Shown here: in pieces, positions 18,584 to 25,911 of the stretch
How the letters are laid out: each line of letters opens with the position of its first letter
Position numbering within the stretch: the first letter of the stretch is position 1
Source of the DNA: an uncultured Paracoccaceae bacterium
GTDB taxonomy: Bacteria; Pseudomonadota; Alphaproteobacteria; Rhodobacterales; Rhodobacteraceae
Direction: 5' to 3'
Length of the DNA: 64,000 nt
Assembly: GCA_947488175.1 (NCBI GenBank)
Contig: CANKYO010000003.1
Location: forward strand, 372,001 to 436,000
Notes under the pieces: model-generated
Database searches by the model: none
What the model was told of the DNA's origin: nothing
What the model saw: the letters and a program-made list of their open reading frames with translations, nothing else
Made by a program: the position numbers and the translations under genes

Positions 18584-19221
18584 CAGGGGGTTTTGGCGTC
18601 CACGCGGCCATTGATTGCCGCTGATATCAGGGCCTCAATGGATTGGCGTTCGGTTTCGATCCGCCCTTCCAGCCAGGTGGCCACGAAGAAAGTGACCAAC
18701 GCAATGGCCAGCCCGGCGGCGGTTGTTGTCAACGCGGTCCAGATGCCGCCGGCAAGCAGGGCGGGATCAACCGCACCTTCGGCGGTGGACAAGGTACTGA
18801 ACGCATCAATCATCCCAATCACCGTTCCCAGAAGGCCCAGCATCGGCGCGGCCTGCACAACCGTTTCCAGCAGGCGCATCCGGCTGGTCATGGCTGACAG
18901 TTCGACAATTGCGGTTTGGCGACCCAGTTCTTCTGCAAAGCTCTGGTCATCGGGGCGTGCGCGCAGGCCGGTGAAAACCGCCTGCAAAACACGGGCCAGC
19001 ACGGATTTGCGGCCGGATGCCAGTTGCATCGCCTTGTCCGACCGGCCGCCAAGCCAATCGTTCAAGATCGCCTCAGCACTGCTGTTCTGGCCGACGCCCA
19101 GACGGGCGAACTGGAAGGTTTTGAAAAAGCCGACGGTGACGGCCATGACCGACATGATGGCAAGGGCCGCGAAGACAACGATGGTCGGCGCGTTCAGGGC
19201 GGAAAGATCCGGGGCGTTCAT
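18583..19221 (-). CDS. exbB: ExbB/TolQ/MotA-family proton channel protein
   Basis: 212 residues. Three membrane helices are predicted: residues about 12-34, 120-142 and 158-182. The conserved family stretch APMLGLLGTVIGMIDAF and the following GIWTALTTTAAGLAIAL are clear. With the downstream ExbD-like proteins it should form an inner-membrane proton-driven motor. Its neighbours here are a TonB-like protein and cell-wall-active proteins rather than an iron receptor, which points to an envelope or T6SS task. Confidence 0.9.
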   Translation of the reverse strand: MNAPDLSALNAPTIVVFAALAIMSVMAVTVGFFKTFQFARLGVGQNSSAEAILNDWLGGRSDKAMQLASGRKSVLARVLQAVFTGLRARPDDQSFAEELGRQTAIVELSAMTSRMRLLETVVQAAPMLGLLGTVIGMIDAFSTLSTAEGAVDPALLAGGIWTALTTTAAGLAIALVTFFVATWLEGRIETERQSIEALISAAINGRVDAKTP

Positions 19222-19260
19222 GAAAGTTACCTTGTTAAACGGACATCAGGACGCGGCGGT

Positions 19261-19692
19261 TCAGATGCCAAACTGGATGGCCCCGCGCGAGGCCGTTTCT
19301 AGGCCGGTCATGCAGAAATCGCCAGTTGTTCCGTCAGCAAGGCTACATTCCGCGACTTCGTTGACGGTAATGCGCGAAATATCAGCACAGCCACGCCCGG
19401 CAAGATCGAATTGCACCACCTTGGTTTTACCTTCGATCAGAGACCCGAACTCAAGGACCAGCAGGTCAGTCACAATCCCCTGCGCGTCGAAAACTGCCAC
19501 CTGATAAGATACCGAGTTCAATGCCTGACCAGTCCGATTGGCGGCGACATAAGTCAGCCGACAACCACCCTGTTCGGTGTCGGCCACTGTGTTCAGGTCA
19601 AGCGAAAAACTGGGCGCGGCGTCCTGTGCGATGGCGGGCGCCACGGTCAGAATAGCTGCGGTCAGGCAGGAAATGGCGTTTTTGAAAGTCAT
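19261..19692 (-). CDS. Secreted hypothetical protein with four or more cysteines
   Basis: 143 residues with a clear signal peptide (hydrophobic stretch to VAPAIAQ, cleavage near residue 20). The mature part reads as a small beta-sandwich (RLTYVAANRTGQALNSVSY) with cysteines that could form two disulfides. The ATG at 19692 is chosen because GAGGGA lies just upstream; a TTG 12 bases earlier is in frame. I do not recognise the family. It stands 39 bases upstream of exbB in the same direction, and a perfect 22-bp palindrome lies 27 bases before its start. Confidence 0.75.
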   Translation of the reverse strand: MTFKNAISCLTAAILTVAPAIAQDAAPSFSLDLNTVADTEQGGCRLTYVAANRTGQALNSVSYQVAVFDAQGIVTDLLVLEFGSLIEGKTKVVQFDLAGRGCADISRITVNEVAECSLADGTTGDFCMTGLETASRGAIQFGI

Positions 19693-19719
19693 CTGGTCCC
19701 TCAACTCGGATCATTGGGT

Positions 19720-19741
19720 GTGAATATGCATGCATATTCAC
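19720..19741. promoter_or_regulatory. Perfect 22-bp palindrome upstream of the exbB operon
   Basis: The half-site GTGAATATGCA is followed immediately by its exact reverse complement TGCATATTCAC. The site lies 28-49 bases upstream of the start codon of the secreted protein that leads the exbB-exbD-exbD-tonB-like operon. Perfect symmetry without a loop fits a dimeric repressor or activator site better than a terminator. The regulator is unknown. Confidence 0.65.
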
Positions 19742-19761
19742 GCAGAAAGCGATGCGAGGGA

Positions 19762-19780
19762 TTGGGCCGTATCAGCCCAA
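19762..19780 (-). terminator. Hairpin after the 104-residue secreted protein gene
   Basis: TTGGGC (19762-19767) and GCCCAA (19775-19780) form a 6-bp stem with a 7-base loop, 16 bases past the stop of the upstream minus-strand gene. No T-run follows. It may weaken read-through into the exbB operon, which has its own palindrome just downstream. Confidence 0.35.
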
Positions 19781-19796
19781 CGCTGTCAATACGCCT

Positions 19797-20111
19797 TTAG
19801 CGAAAGACGCCGATTGACCAGGTGTTTTGGATGCGACGTGGCTGTACGCGGACGGACTGAACATCGGCCAGGACAGGTGCAGGTGTCGTGCCCAGCTCCG
19901 TCACCGTCGTCGATAGCGGAGGCAGTGTCGGCGTCGAATCCTCGGAAATCTCGAGCGGGAGGTCATCAACCTGCGCCGCGCCAAAGCTGCCGAATGTAAA
20001 GGATCCCGAAGGTGCCGTATCAAAGCCTTGCGCAAATGCTGCAGCGGGAATCGCACTGGTCACGCAGGCAAATACCACACCCGCAATTTTCGCGTTCCAA
20101 GGATGTGCCAT
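19797..20111 (-). CDS. Small secreted hypothetical protein
   Basis: 104 residues with a signal peptide ending near AAAFAQ. The mature part is short and proline/threonine-rich with no cysteines and no recognised domain. AAGGAGG lies about 10 bases before the ATG at 20111; a TTG start nine bases upstream would sit only one base from that site, so ATG is preferred. It is transcribed divergently from the DUF1036 gene and leads the minus-strand envelope module. Confidence 0.65.
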   Translation of the reverse strand: MAHPWNAKIAGVVFACVTSAIPAAAFAQGFDTAPSGSFTFGSFGAAQVDDLPLEISEDSTPTLPPLSTTVTELGTTPAPVLADVQSVRVQPRRIQNTWSIGVFR

Positions 20112-20245
20112 GGCTGACAATCCTCCTTTTCCTTAGGCCCCTGCCACCAGTCTATAACAGAAAGACTTGGGAAGAGCAGTAAATTTCGATAACGGGGTTA
20201 TCAGATTATGATGCTACGCGAAGCAATTGGCGGTAATAAGGCAAA
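20112..20245. promoter_or_regulatory. Divergent promoter region with small palindrome
   Basis: This gap separates the minus-strand secreted protein gene from the plus-strand DUF1036 gene and must hold promoters for both. An inverted repeat GATAAC-GGG-GTTATC lies at 20190-20204. No convincing -35/-10 pair could be fixed by eye. Confidence 0.35.
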
Positions 20246-20674
20246 GTGAAGGCGACATATTTATCATCTGCCCGGTGTTATTTCTTTGCAGGATTCGTCG
20301 CGCTGCTCATCTGGCCACGTCCGGCGTCAGCCGCATTTGCCGTTTGCAATCAGTCGTTTGACGTCGTGAATGTTGCTGTGGGCCAGTACGAAGACACTGA
20401 TTTTGTCACCCGTGGGTGGTGGACGGTCGGCCCCAATCAATGTGCCAATGTTGTCCGCGAGGCGCTGCAGGCCCGCTATATCTATGTCTTTGCGCAGGAT
20501 GTTTTTGGCAACGAAATCCTGCAGGGGACCAAATCCATGTGCATCGCGCCCAAGCGGTTCGTCATTCGCGGCGAACGCGATTGTCTGGTGCGCGGCTATC
20601 TGGATGCGGACTATCTTGAGGTCGACACACAGGAAACCGAACGCTGGACCCTCTTTCTGGCCGCTCCGCCATAG
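20246..20674 (+). CDS. DUF1036 secreted protein
   Basis: 142 residues. A signal peptide (about 1-29) is followed by a DUF1036 domain: AFAVCNQSFDVVNVAVG, then GWWTVGPNQCANVV and a C-terminal cysteine-bearing part. DUF1036 proteins are small alphaproteobacterial periplasmic or exported proteins of unknown role. The start is GTG. It is followed after six bases by the caspase-fold gene and probably forms an operon with it and the peptidoglycan hydrolase gene. Confidence 0.85.
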   Translation: MKATYLSSARCYFFAGFVALLIWPRPASAAFAVCNQSFDVVNVAVGQYEDTDFVTRGWWTVGPNQCANVVREALQARYIYVFAQDVFGNEILQGTKSMCIAPKRFVIRGERDCLVRGYLDADYLEVDTQETERWTLFLAAPP

Positions 20675-20701
20675 CCTGATGTGATCGGATCGGTTAGTAT
20701 C

Positions 20702-22345
20702 ATGGACAGAGTTTACACTGATTTCAGACAGATGATGCCAACAGCACGTGACATAGCATTGAAACTTGGGGTTGTTTTGGGCCTGGCCATGCCGGGTACC
20801 GGTGCGATGGCCGAGCAGGCGTTGATCATCGTCAACCACGCCTATCAGGGCGCAGAGGCACGGCGCGACGTCCGCACCCGGGCCGAGGACGTGTCGGAAG
20901 CACTGTTCGGGCTGGGCTATGCCGTCAATCGGCTGGAAAACCCTGATGCGACCGATATCAGAACCGCGCTTGACCGGCTGCAGGCACAGGCCGGGCCTGT
21001 CGTGATCTATTTCGCGGGACGGTCGATTGTCGAAAATGGCCAGACCCGCCTGATGACGACCAATGGTCGTGATGCGGTTGAACTGGATGATGCCATGGCG
21101 CGCGCAGGGGCTGGGACCCGCGATGCCACCCTGGTGTTTCTGGACGTCTGCCTAGATCCCGTCGTGCCCGAAACCCCGGTCGAGCCTTCGGCGATACCGG
21201 TGGATGACGAAGAAGCGCCTGCGGCCAACGATGCCACGGCAACATATGTTGGCATCGGACCGGTGCCCGCCACTGATGGACTGTTCGTGGCCTCATCCAT
21301 GCCGGTGGGCGTGGCGTGTACCAATCTGGATCAATCCTTGACCGAGGTGATGCTGGAACGGCTTTTGATCCCCGGCCTTGATCTGGCGACTTCGTTCGAG
21401 GGCACCAATGTGGCCACCATGTCGACGCTGTCGGCGCCGTTTATATTTCGCAATGTGGAATCGGGAATTCGCCTGACAGCGGATGATTATCGCATGCTCG
21501 ACAGCCTCAGCCCGCAGGCGCAGGCCCAGATGCTTGCCAGTTGGGAAGCGGCGGGGATTGCCGTTGACCGAGAAGGGAGCGGTCAGCAGGCAACCATACC
21601 GCAGATCGTGACGACCGAGACTGTGGTGCTGACCTCCCCGGTTAGACCGGTCGCAACCGGCGGGGCAACCCTCGCCCCGGTGACAAACGCAGTATCGCGG
21701 GTCCAGCAAAGCGCCTCGCTTGCACCGCGAAACCCAACGCCGGTGCAGGTTTCGACCAACACCACCCGCGCTGTTCCCGGTGCCGGTGGCCTGCCGCGCC
21801 CGTCAATCATCGTCGGGTTGATCGAACCGACCGAGGTTGCCTTTCCCACAGTGACAGAACCCACAGGGCCGGTGTCCGGGTCTACCATAGAATATACGGA
21901 TATCGCTGGGCGTCGGGCCTTGCGCGACGACAATCCCGAACTGTTTGCCACACTGGTTGACGGTGGTGCCTTTGATCCGCCCGCGGCAGAGCTTGTGGTG
22001 GCCCTGCAGACAGAGCTGCAACGGATGAACTGCTACAATTCAGGGATCGATGGCGCATGGGGCCCAGGCTCCCGGGCGGCTGTTGGACGGTATTATGAGC
22101 AACTGGAGGCGGCCTCACCATCGCAGGACGCTGATGTGTCGATCTTTCGCCAGATCATGATAAGGGATGATGTGAGCTGTCCTGCGCAGGCTGTGGCACG
22201 CCCGACCGCGACGCAGACAACCCGAACAACGCAGCCGCGCACGCAGCAACGGACCCAGCCTGCGCAAACGCAACAACAGCCGACGCAGCAGCAACAACCG
22301 TCGCGCACGATCAACCGCAGCACCGGCACCGGCATCTTCCGGTAG
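20702..22345 (+). CDS. Secreted caspase-fold (C14-like) pseudo-peptidase with peptidoglycan-binding-like domain
   Basis: 547 residues from the ATG at 20702; a GTG at 20681 or ATGs at 20732 and 20735 are also possible. A signal peptide ends near GAMA. The caspase-type p20 fold is visible as ALIIVNHAYQ, the strand VVIYFAG and the strand LVFLDVCLD. In active members the first strand ends in GHG with the catalytic His; here it reads AGRS (Arg107). The Cys is kept at about residue 150. A Pro/Thr-rich linker follows, then at about 415-465 a peptidoglycan-binding_1-like unit (LQTELQRMNCYNSGIDGAWG), and a Gln/Thr-rich tail. It probably acts as a periplasmic binding or scaffold protein, not a protease. 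Confidence 0.75.
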   Translation: MDRVYTDFRQMMPTARDIALKLGVVLGLAMPGTGAMAEQALIIVNHAYQGAEARRDVRTRAEDVSEALFGLGYAVNRLENPDATDIRTALDRLQAQAGPVVIYFAGRSIVENGQTRLMTTNGRDAVELDDAMARAGAGTRDATLVFLDVCLDPVVPETPVEPSAIPVDDEEAPAANDATATYVGIGPVPATDGLFVASSMPVGVACTNLDQSLTEVMLERLLIPGLDLATSFEGTNVATMSTLSAPFIFRNVESGIRLTADDYRMLDSLSPQAQAQMLASWEAAGIAVDREGSGQQATIPQIVTTETVVLTSPVRPVATGGATLAPVTNAVSRVQQSASLAPRNPTPVQVSTNTTRAVPGAGGLPRPSIIVGLIEPTEVAFPTVTEPTGPVSGSTIEYTDIAGRRALRDDNPELFATLVDGGAFDPPAAELVVALQTELQRMNCYNSGIDGAWGPGSRAAVGRYYEQLEAASPSQDADVSIFRQIMIRDDVSCPAQAVARPTATQTTRTTQPRTQQRTQPAQTQQQPTQQQQPSRTINRSTGTGIFR

Positions 22346-22357
22346 GGCTGTTTACGG

Positions 22358-24682
22358 ATGCAGGTTGACCCGCAGTTCCGCCAATCCCGTGCCGCCGCCA
22401 AACGGCGCAAGACCCAGCGGCAGATCAGGTTGGCCGCCATCGTCGTGGGCGGATTTTGCGGTGTTGCAGTTGTTACCGCTCTCGTCGTCTGGCTTTTCAG
22501 CGGGCCTGCCATTGATCCGGACCTGTCCATCGCTGAAGCAAGCGACAGTGATGATCAGCAGATTTCCCAAATCGAAGATGTGACAACCGGTCAGGGTGTC
22601 CGGCTCGCGACACCCTTTGTTGATATTGCCGGCGATCCAATGATCTTGCGCTTTGAAACCAGCGATGCGGTGGCCCGGCGCCAGGTCGCCGGGCCGCCCG
22701 CATTGGATCCGGCACGGTTCGGCCAGCCCCGCTCGGGACGTTTTGCCCTGATTACCGAGGATCTGGTGGTGCGCGAAAGCCGGTTGATGACCGCGCTGCC
22801 GTCAAGCCGAGAAGATTTCGCCTTTTTTCAGGCCCAGCGCAGCAGATCGCTGGACAGTCAGCCGAATCTGGCTGAGCTAATCCCGAGAGTACCGGAAGAA
22901 AGCGCCGAAGAAACGGTCATCGTCACGGATGACGATAACAGTTGGGGCGACGCGGTCGGGGGGGCTGACGATGCGATGCCGACGACCTATGTGACCACGC
23001 GGGTCCAGAACACGACATCCATCGCCTTTGTGCGTCCAGAGGCCGAGCGCGAGCGGGTCTCTCGCGATCTGGTCGTGCGGCTGGAGTATCCCCGGTCGTT
23101 GGAGGATCTGCTGACGGCAAATGAATTTGACGAAGGGATTGCCGCCAAGGTGGCGCGCGATGCCATGGCGACATTCCCCGCACTTGCTGGCATCACGACC
23201 GAGGATGGGCTGGCCGCGGGTAGTATCGTGGCGGTGCGTCATCGCCGGATTGATAACCAGCAAACCCCTGTTCACGTAGCCATCTTTGGCCCGGATGGGT
23301 ATATCGGCGCGCTCTCCCGTTATGGGCTGGTCGGCTATATCGAAGCCAGCAACCCCTGGATAAAGGATGACCTACCGGCCCTGGCCTCCCCCAATCGGGA
23401 CAGCTTTGACGATGCGGTGCAGGACTATCGCCTGCTTGATGCCGTCTATAGCGCGGTGATCCGCAGTGAGGTCCCGACCGCGCTTGTGGGAGAGTTGATC
23501 GTGATGCTGTCCCAAGCCTACGATCTCGAGGCTGTCGCGGCCCCCGGTGATATGGTGACCCTGCTATATGCCCCCGGTTTGGGCGATGGACCGGCGCAGA
23601 TTGCCTATGCGGCCATCAACGGGCCATCTGGCAATATGCCCTGTTACGTGGCGCGAAAATCCGGTGGAGCCGGTCTTGACGAATACGCCTGCTATACCCC
23701 GCGCGGGCTGCGTGGCGGTGGCGCCGACTTTGTGACCCCCGTCAAAGGCGGCACCTTGTCATCGCCTTTCGGACCACGGTTTCACCCAATCCTGAAAGAG
23801 GTGCGGTTGCATGGTGGTGTGGACTGGGCGGCGCCGACGGGCACACCGATTGTTGCGGCGCGTGATGGCAAATTCGCTTTTGTGGGTAATGGTGGCGGCT
23901 ATGGGAATGTCATCTATATCGACCACGCCGAGGGGCTGCAGTCGCGCTACGCCCATATGGATCGGTTCGACCCGGCAGCCGTCGAGGGCAGGCCAGTGCG
24001 CGCGGGCGACGTGATTGGATATGTGGGTACGACAGGTCGGTCTACCGGGCCGCACTTGCATTTCGAATTCCGATTGAATGGAGCGCCTGTTGATCCGTTT
24101 TCGCTTGGGGGTGGGGGCGGCACGCTGGTGGCGTCAGATGCTGTGGAGGCGCTGACCGAGCAGATCATTCGCGTGGAAAGCGCCGGTAACGCCAATGCCA
24201 AGAACCCGCTGTCAACGGCGACGGGTCTGGGGCAGTTTATTGAAAGCACGTGGTTACGGATGATGCGCGATTATCGCCCTGATCTGACGCGTACCATGTC
24301 ACGCGCTGATCTGCTGGATCTGCGCAAGGACCCGACATTGTCGCGCGAGATGGTTCAGAACCTGGCCCGTGAAAACGAAACCTTTCTGCGTGCGCGAGGG
24401 CATCGTATCGATGCGGGGCGACTATATCTATCACATTTTCTGGGACCGGGCGGGGCGCATAAGGTGCTGTCATCGCGGGATGATCAGACCATTCTTGAGG
24501 TAATGGGCGCGGGCGTAGTCCGGGCCAATCCATTCCTTGCCAATTACACCGTCGCGGATCTGGAGAACTGGGCGCAGCGCAAGATGCGCGGCGTCTCTGG
24601 CGGCCCCCGGCGGCAGCCGGTGCCGCCGGAGGTTCTTGCCTATATTACGGAAATCGACGCGCTGCTGGCGCAGGAGAGCTGA
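22358..24682 (+). CDS. Membrane-anchored M23 endopeptidase / lytic transglycosylase fusion
   Basis: 774 residues. A basic cytoplasmic N-terminus is followed by a membrane helix (about 25-47) and a long periplasmic part. An M23/LytM domain (about 465-585) has the zinc ligands HGGVD (His485, Asp489) and HLH (His566, His568). An SLT-like lytic transglycosylase domain (about 595-750) has the catalytic Glu in IIRVESAGN (Glu607) and GLGQFIESTW. Both active sites look intact, so the protein could cut peptides and glycan strands. It probably opens or remodels the wall for T6SS assembly, comparable in role to the TagX endopeptidase of Acinetobacter. It follows the pseudo-caspase gene by 12 bases. Confidence 0.88.
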   Translation: MQVDPQFRQSRAAAKRRKTQRQIRLAAIVVGGFCGVAVVTALVVWLFSGPAIDPDLSIAEASDSDDQQISQIEDVTTGQGVRLATPFVDIAGDPMILRFETSDAVARRQVAGPPALDPARFGQPRSGRFALITEDLVVRESRLMTALPSSREDFAFFQAQRSRSLDSQPNLAELIPRVPEESAEETVIVTDDDNSWGDAVGGADDAMPTTYVTTRVQNTTSIAFVRPEAERERVSRDLVVRLEYPRSLEDLLTANEFDEGIAAKVARDAMATFPALAGITTEDGLAAGSIVAVRHRRIDNQQTPVHVAIFGPDGYIGALSRYGLVGYIEASNPWIKDDLPALASPNRDSFDDAVQDYRLLDAVYSAVIRSEVPTALVGELIVMLSQAYDLEAVAAPGDMVTLLYAPGLGDGPAQIAYAAINGPSGNMPCYVARKSGGAGLDEYACYTPRGLRGGGADFVTPVKGGTLSSPFGPRFHPILKEVRLHGGVDWAAPTGTPIVAARDGKFAFVGNGGGYGNVIYIDHAEGLQSRYAHMDRFDPAAVEGRPVRAGDVIGYVGTTGRSTGPHLHFEFRLNGAPVDPFSLGGGGGTLVASDAVEALTEQIIRVESAGNANAKNPLSTATGLGQFIESTWLRMMRDYRPDLTRTMSRADLLDLRKDPTLSREMVQNLARENETFLRARGHRIDAGRLYLSHFLGPGGAHKVLSSRDDQTILEVMGAGVVRANPFLANYTVADLENWAQRKMRGVSGGPRRQPVPPEVLAYITEIDALLAQES

Positions 24683-24704
24683 GCCGTTCAGGGAGAAAAC
24701 GGGC

Positions 24705-24757
24705 GGTCGGCAACGCGTCGGACTTGCGTCGGCAAAACGTCGGACCCCGACGGGCGG
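24705..24757. repeat. 11-bp-phased CGTCGG array, copy 1
   Basis: GGTCGG/CGTCGG hexamers start at 24705, 24716, 24727 and 24738, exactly 11 bases apart, ending in ACCCC. The array lies between the stop of the M23/SLT gene and the stop of the convergent 54-residue gene. A related array occurs at 46798-46838 on the other strand with two of the 11-bp units in swapped order. Confidence 0.7.
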
Positions 24758-24762
24758 TCCGT

Positions 24763-24927
24763 TTACCACATCCAAGCATCCCGATAGAGCCGCTGACGGC
24801 GCAATTCAGCCTCACGTTCCATCTGCGCGCGCGTGCGCCGGGCGTGATGTTGGTTCCAGTGATCGGGCGCGTTCCAGTCATTGTTACGGGGCACAGAGCG
24901 GAACAGTTTTGAAAGTCCTGTTAGCAT
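24763..24927 (-). CDS. Small basic/aromatic hypothetical protein (54 residues)
   Basis: A short ORF starting ATG at 24927, with AAAGGAAAA nine to seventeen bases upstream, and ending at TAA 24763. The product begins MLTGLSKLFRS, has a His/Trp/Arg-rich middle (DHWNQHHARRTRAQ) and an amphipathic charged helix (MEREAELRRQRLYRD), and ends in WMW. It is divergent from the LysR gene with a 95-bp gap, the usual layout of a LysR-controlled target. I do not recognise the family. The composition looks like a real cytoplasmic small protein rather than a chance frame. Confidence 0.6.
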   Translation of the reverse strand: MLTGLSKLFRSVPRNNDWNAPDHWNQHHARRTRAQMEREAELRRQRLYRDAWMW

Positions 24928-25022
24928 GGCTTTTCCTTTCGTGATCTGATGAAAGGAAATTACGCCTCTTGCATGGTCAAAGCGACTCTGTATGATTTTT
25001 CATATGTTAGCTGGACTTTCAT
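24928..25022. promoter_or_regulatory. Divergent promoter region of the LysR gene and small-protein gene
   Basis: An AT-rich gap between divergent starts. CATATG occurs twice (about 25000 and 25020) around GTTAGCTGGAC. The region is a natural place for a LysR T-N11-A box, but none could be fixed with confidence. Confidence 0.35.
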
Positions 25023-25895
25023 ATGGATTGGCGTGATATCCCCTCGCTCGCGGCCTTGCGCGCGTTCGAGGCGGCAGCGCGAGCAGGCACATTCAGCGAG
25101 GCGGCGCGCGAATTGAACGTCACACATGCCGCGGTGGCGCAGCATGTGCGGGCGATCGAGGCGCAGTTGGGCACGTCACTATTGGTGCGCGCCGGTCGTG
25201 GTCTGGCCCTGACCGATGCAGGTCACAGGCTGGCCGCATCGCTAAGCGACGGGTTCGGGATGATCACCAGCGGCGTGCGGGCCATCGCGGCAGACGCCGC
25301 GGACAGGCCAGTCGCGATTACGGTCACCCCCAGCTTTGCCGAAAACTGGCTGATGCCGCGTCTGGCGGGGTTCTGGGCGGCGTATCCGGGGCTTGGCCTC
25401 TCGCTTAATCCCGACATGGATGTAGTGGACCTGCGCCGCGACGGGTTCGATATGGCGATCCGCTATGGCATGGGCGACTGGCCGGGGCTGGAGGCGGAGT
25501 TGCTGATCGAGGCGGACTACACCGTAGTGGCCGCGCCTTCGCTATTGCTGGGCCGCCCTGCGCAGACACTTGCGGATGTGCAGAACTTGCCATGGTTGTT
25601 CGAGGTCGTGCATCGCGAGGCTCGGCGCTGGGTCACGGCATCGGGGCTGGACATGGCGTGCTGTCAGGCGAACGAGGTCGCAACGCTGAGCATGCTGCTA
25701 TCCGCCGTTCGCGCCGGCGGTGGCGTTTCAGTCGTGTCGAGCGCGCTGGTGGCCGATGACATCGCCAGCGGCAAACTGATCGCGGTGATGTCCGAACGGC
25801 GCGAGGGGCTGGGATATTACATCGTGCACCCGCCCGGCACCCTGTCGGCGCGGGCGAAGACGTTCAAGAAATGGCTGTTGGGGCAGACGGCCTGA
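25023..25895 (+). CDS. LysR-family transcriptional regulator (GcvA-like)
   Basis: 290 residues, normal length. N-terminal winged helix (AFEAAARAGTFSEAARELNVTHAAVAQ...), then a substrate-binding co-inducer domain (about 90-290) with the GcvA-type VxPSFAxNWLMPRL stretch. It probably regulates itself and the divergent 54-residue gene, and possibly the T6SS genes that converge on it. The effector is unknown. Confidence 0.9.
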   Translation: MDWRDIPSLAALRAFEAAARAGTFSEAARELNVTHAAVAQHVRAIEAQLGTSLLVRAGRGLALTDAGHRLAASLSDGFGMITSGVRAIAADAADRPVAITVTPSFAENWLMPRLAGFWAAYPGLGLSLNPDMDVVDLRRDGFDMAIRYGMGDWPGLEAELLIEADYTVVAAPSLLLGRPAQTLADVQNLPWLFEVVHREARRWVTASGLDMACCQANEVATLSMLLSAVRAGGGVSVVSSALVADDIASGKLIAVMSERREGLGYYIVHPPGTLSARAKTFKKWLLGQTA

Positions 25896-25911
25896 AGATC
25901 TTTCTCGGGCA

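Noticed and set aside
17927..19504. A 525-codon plus-strand frame across the exbB/exbD genes
   Set aside because: The minus-strand genes have recognisable ExbB and ExbD motifs; the plus frame is Arg/Ser/Ala-rich with no domain.
20702..22345. Active caspase-like protease
   Set aside because: The catalytic His of the GHG motif is replaced by Arg, so activity is not assumed.
24645..24912. Longer frames on both strands over the 54-residue gene
   Set aside because: They cross the phased repeat array and lack ribosome sites; the shorter gene has both a site and plausible composition.
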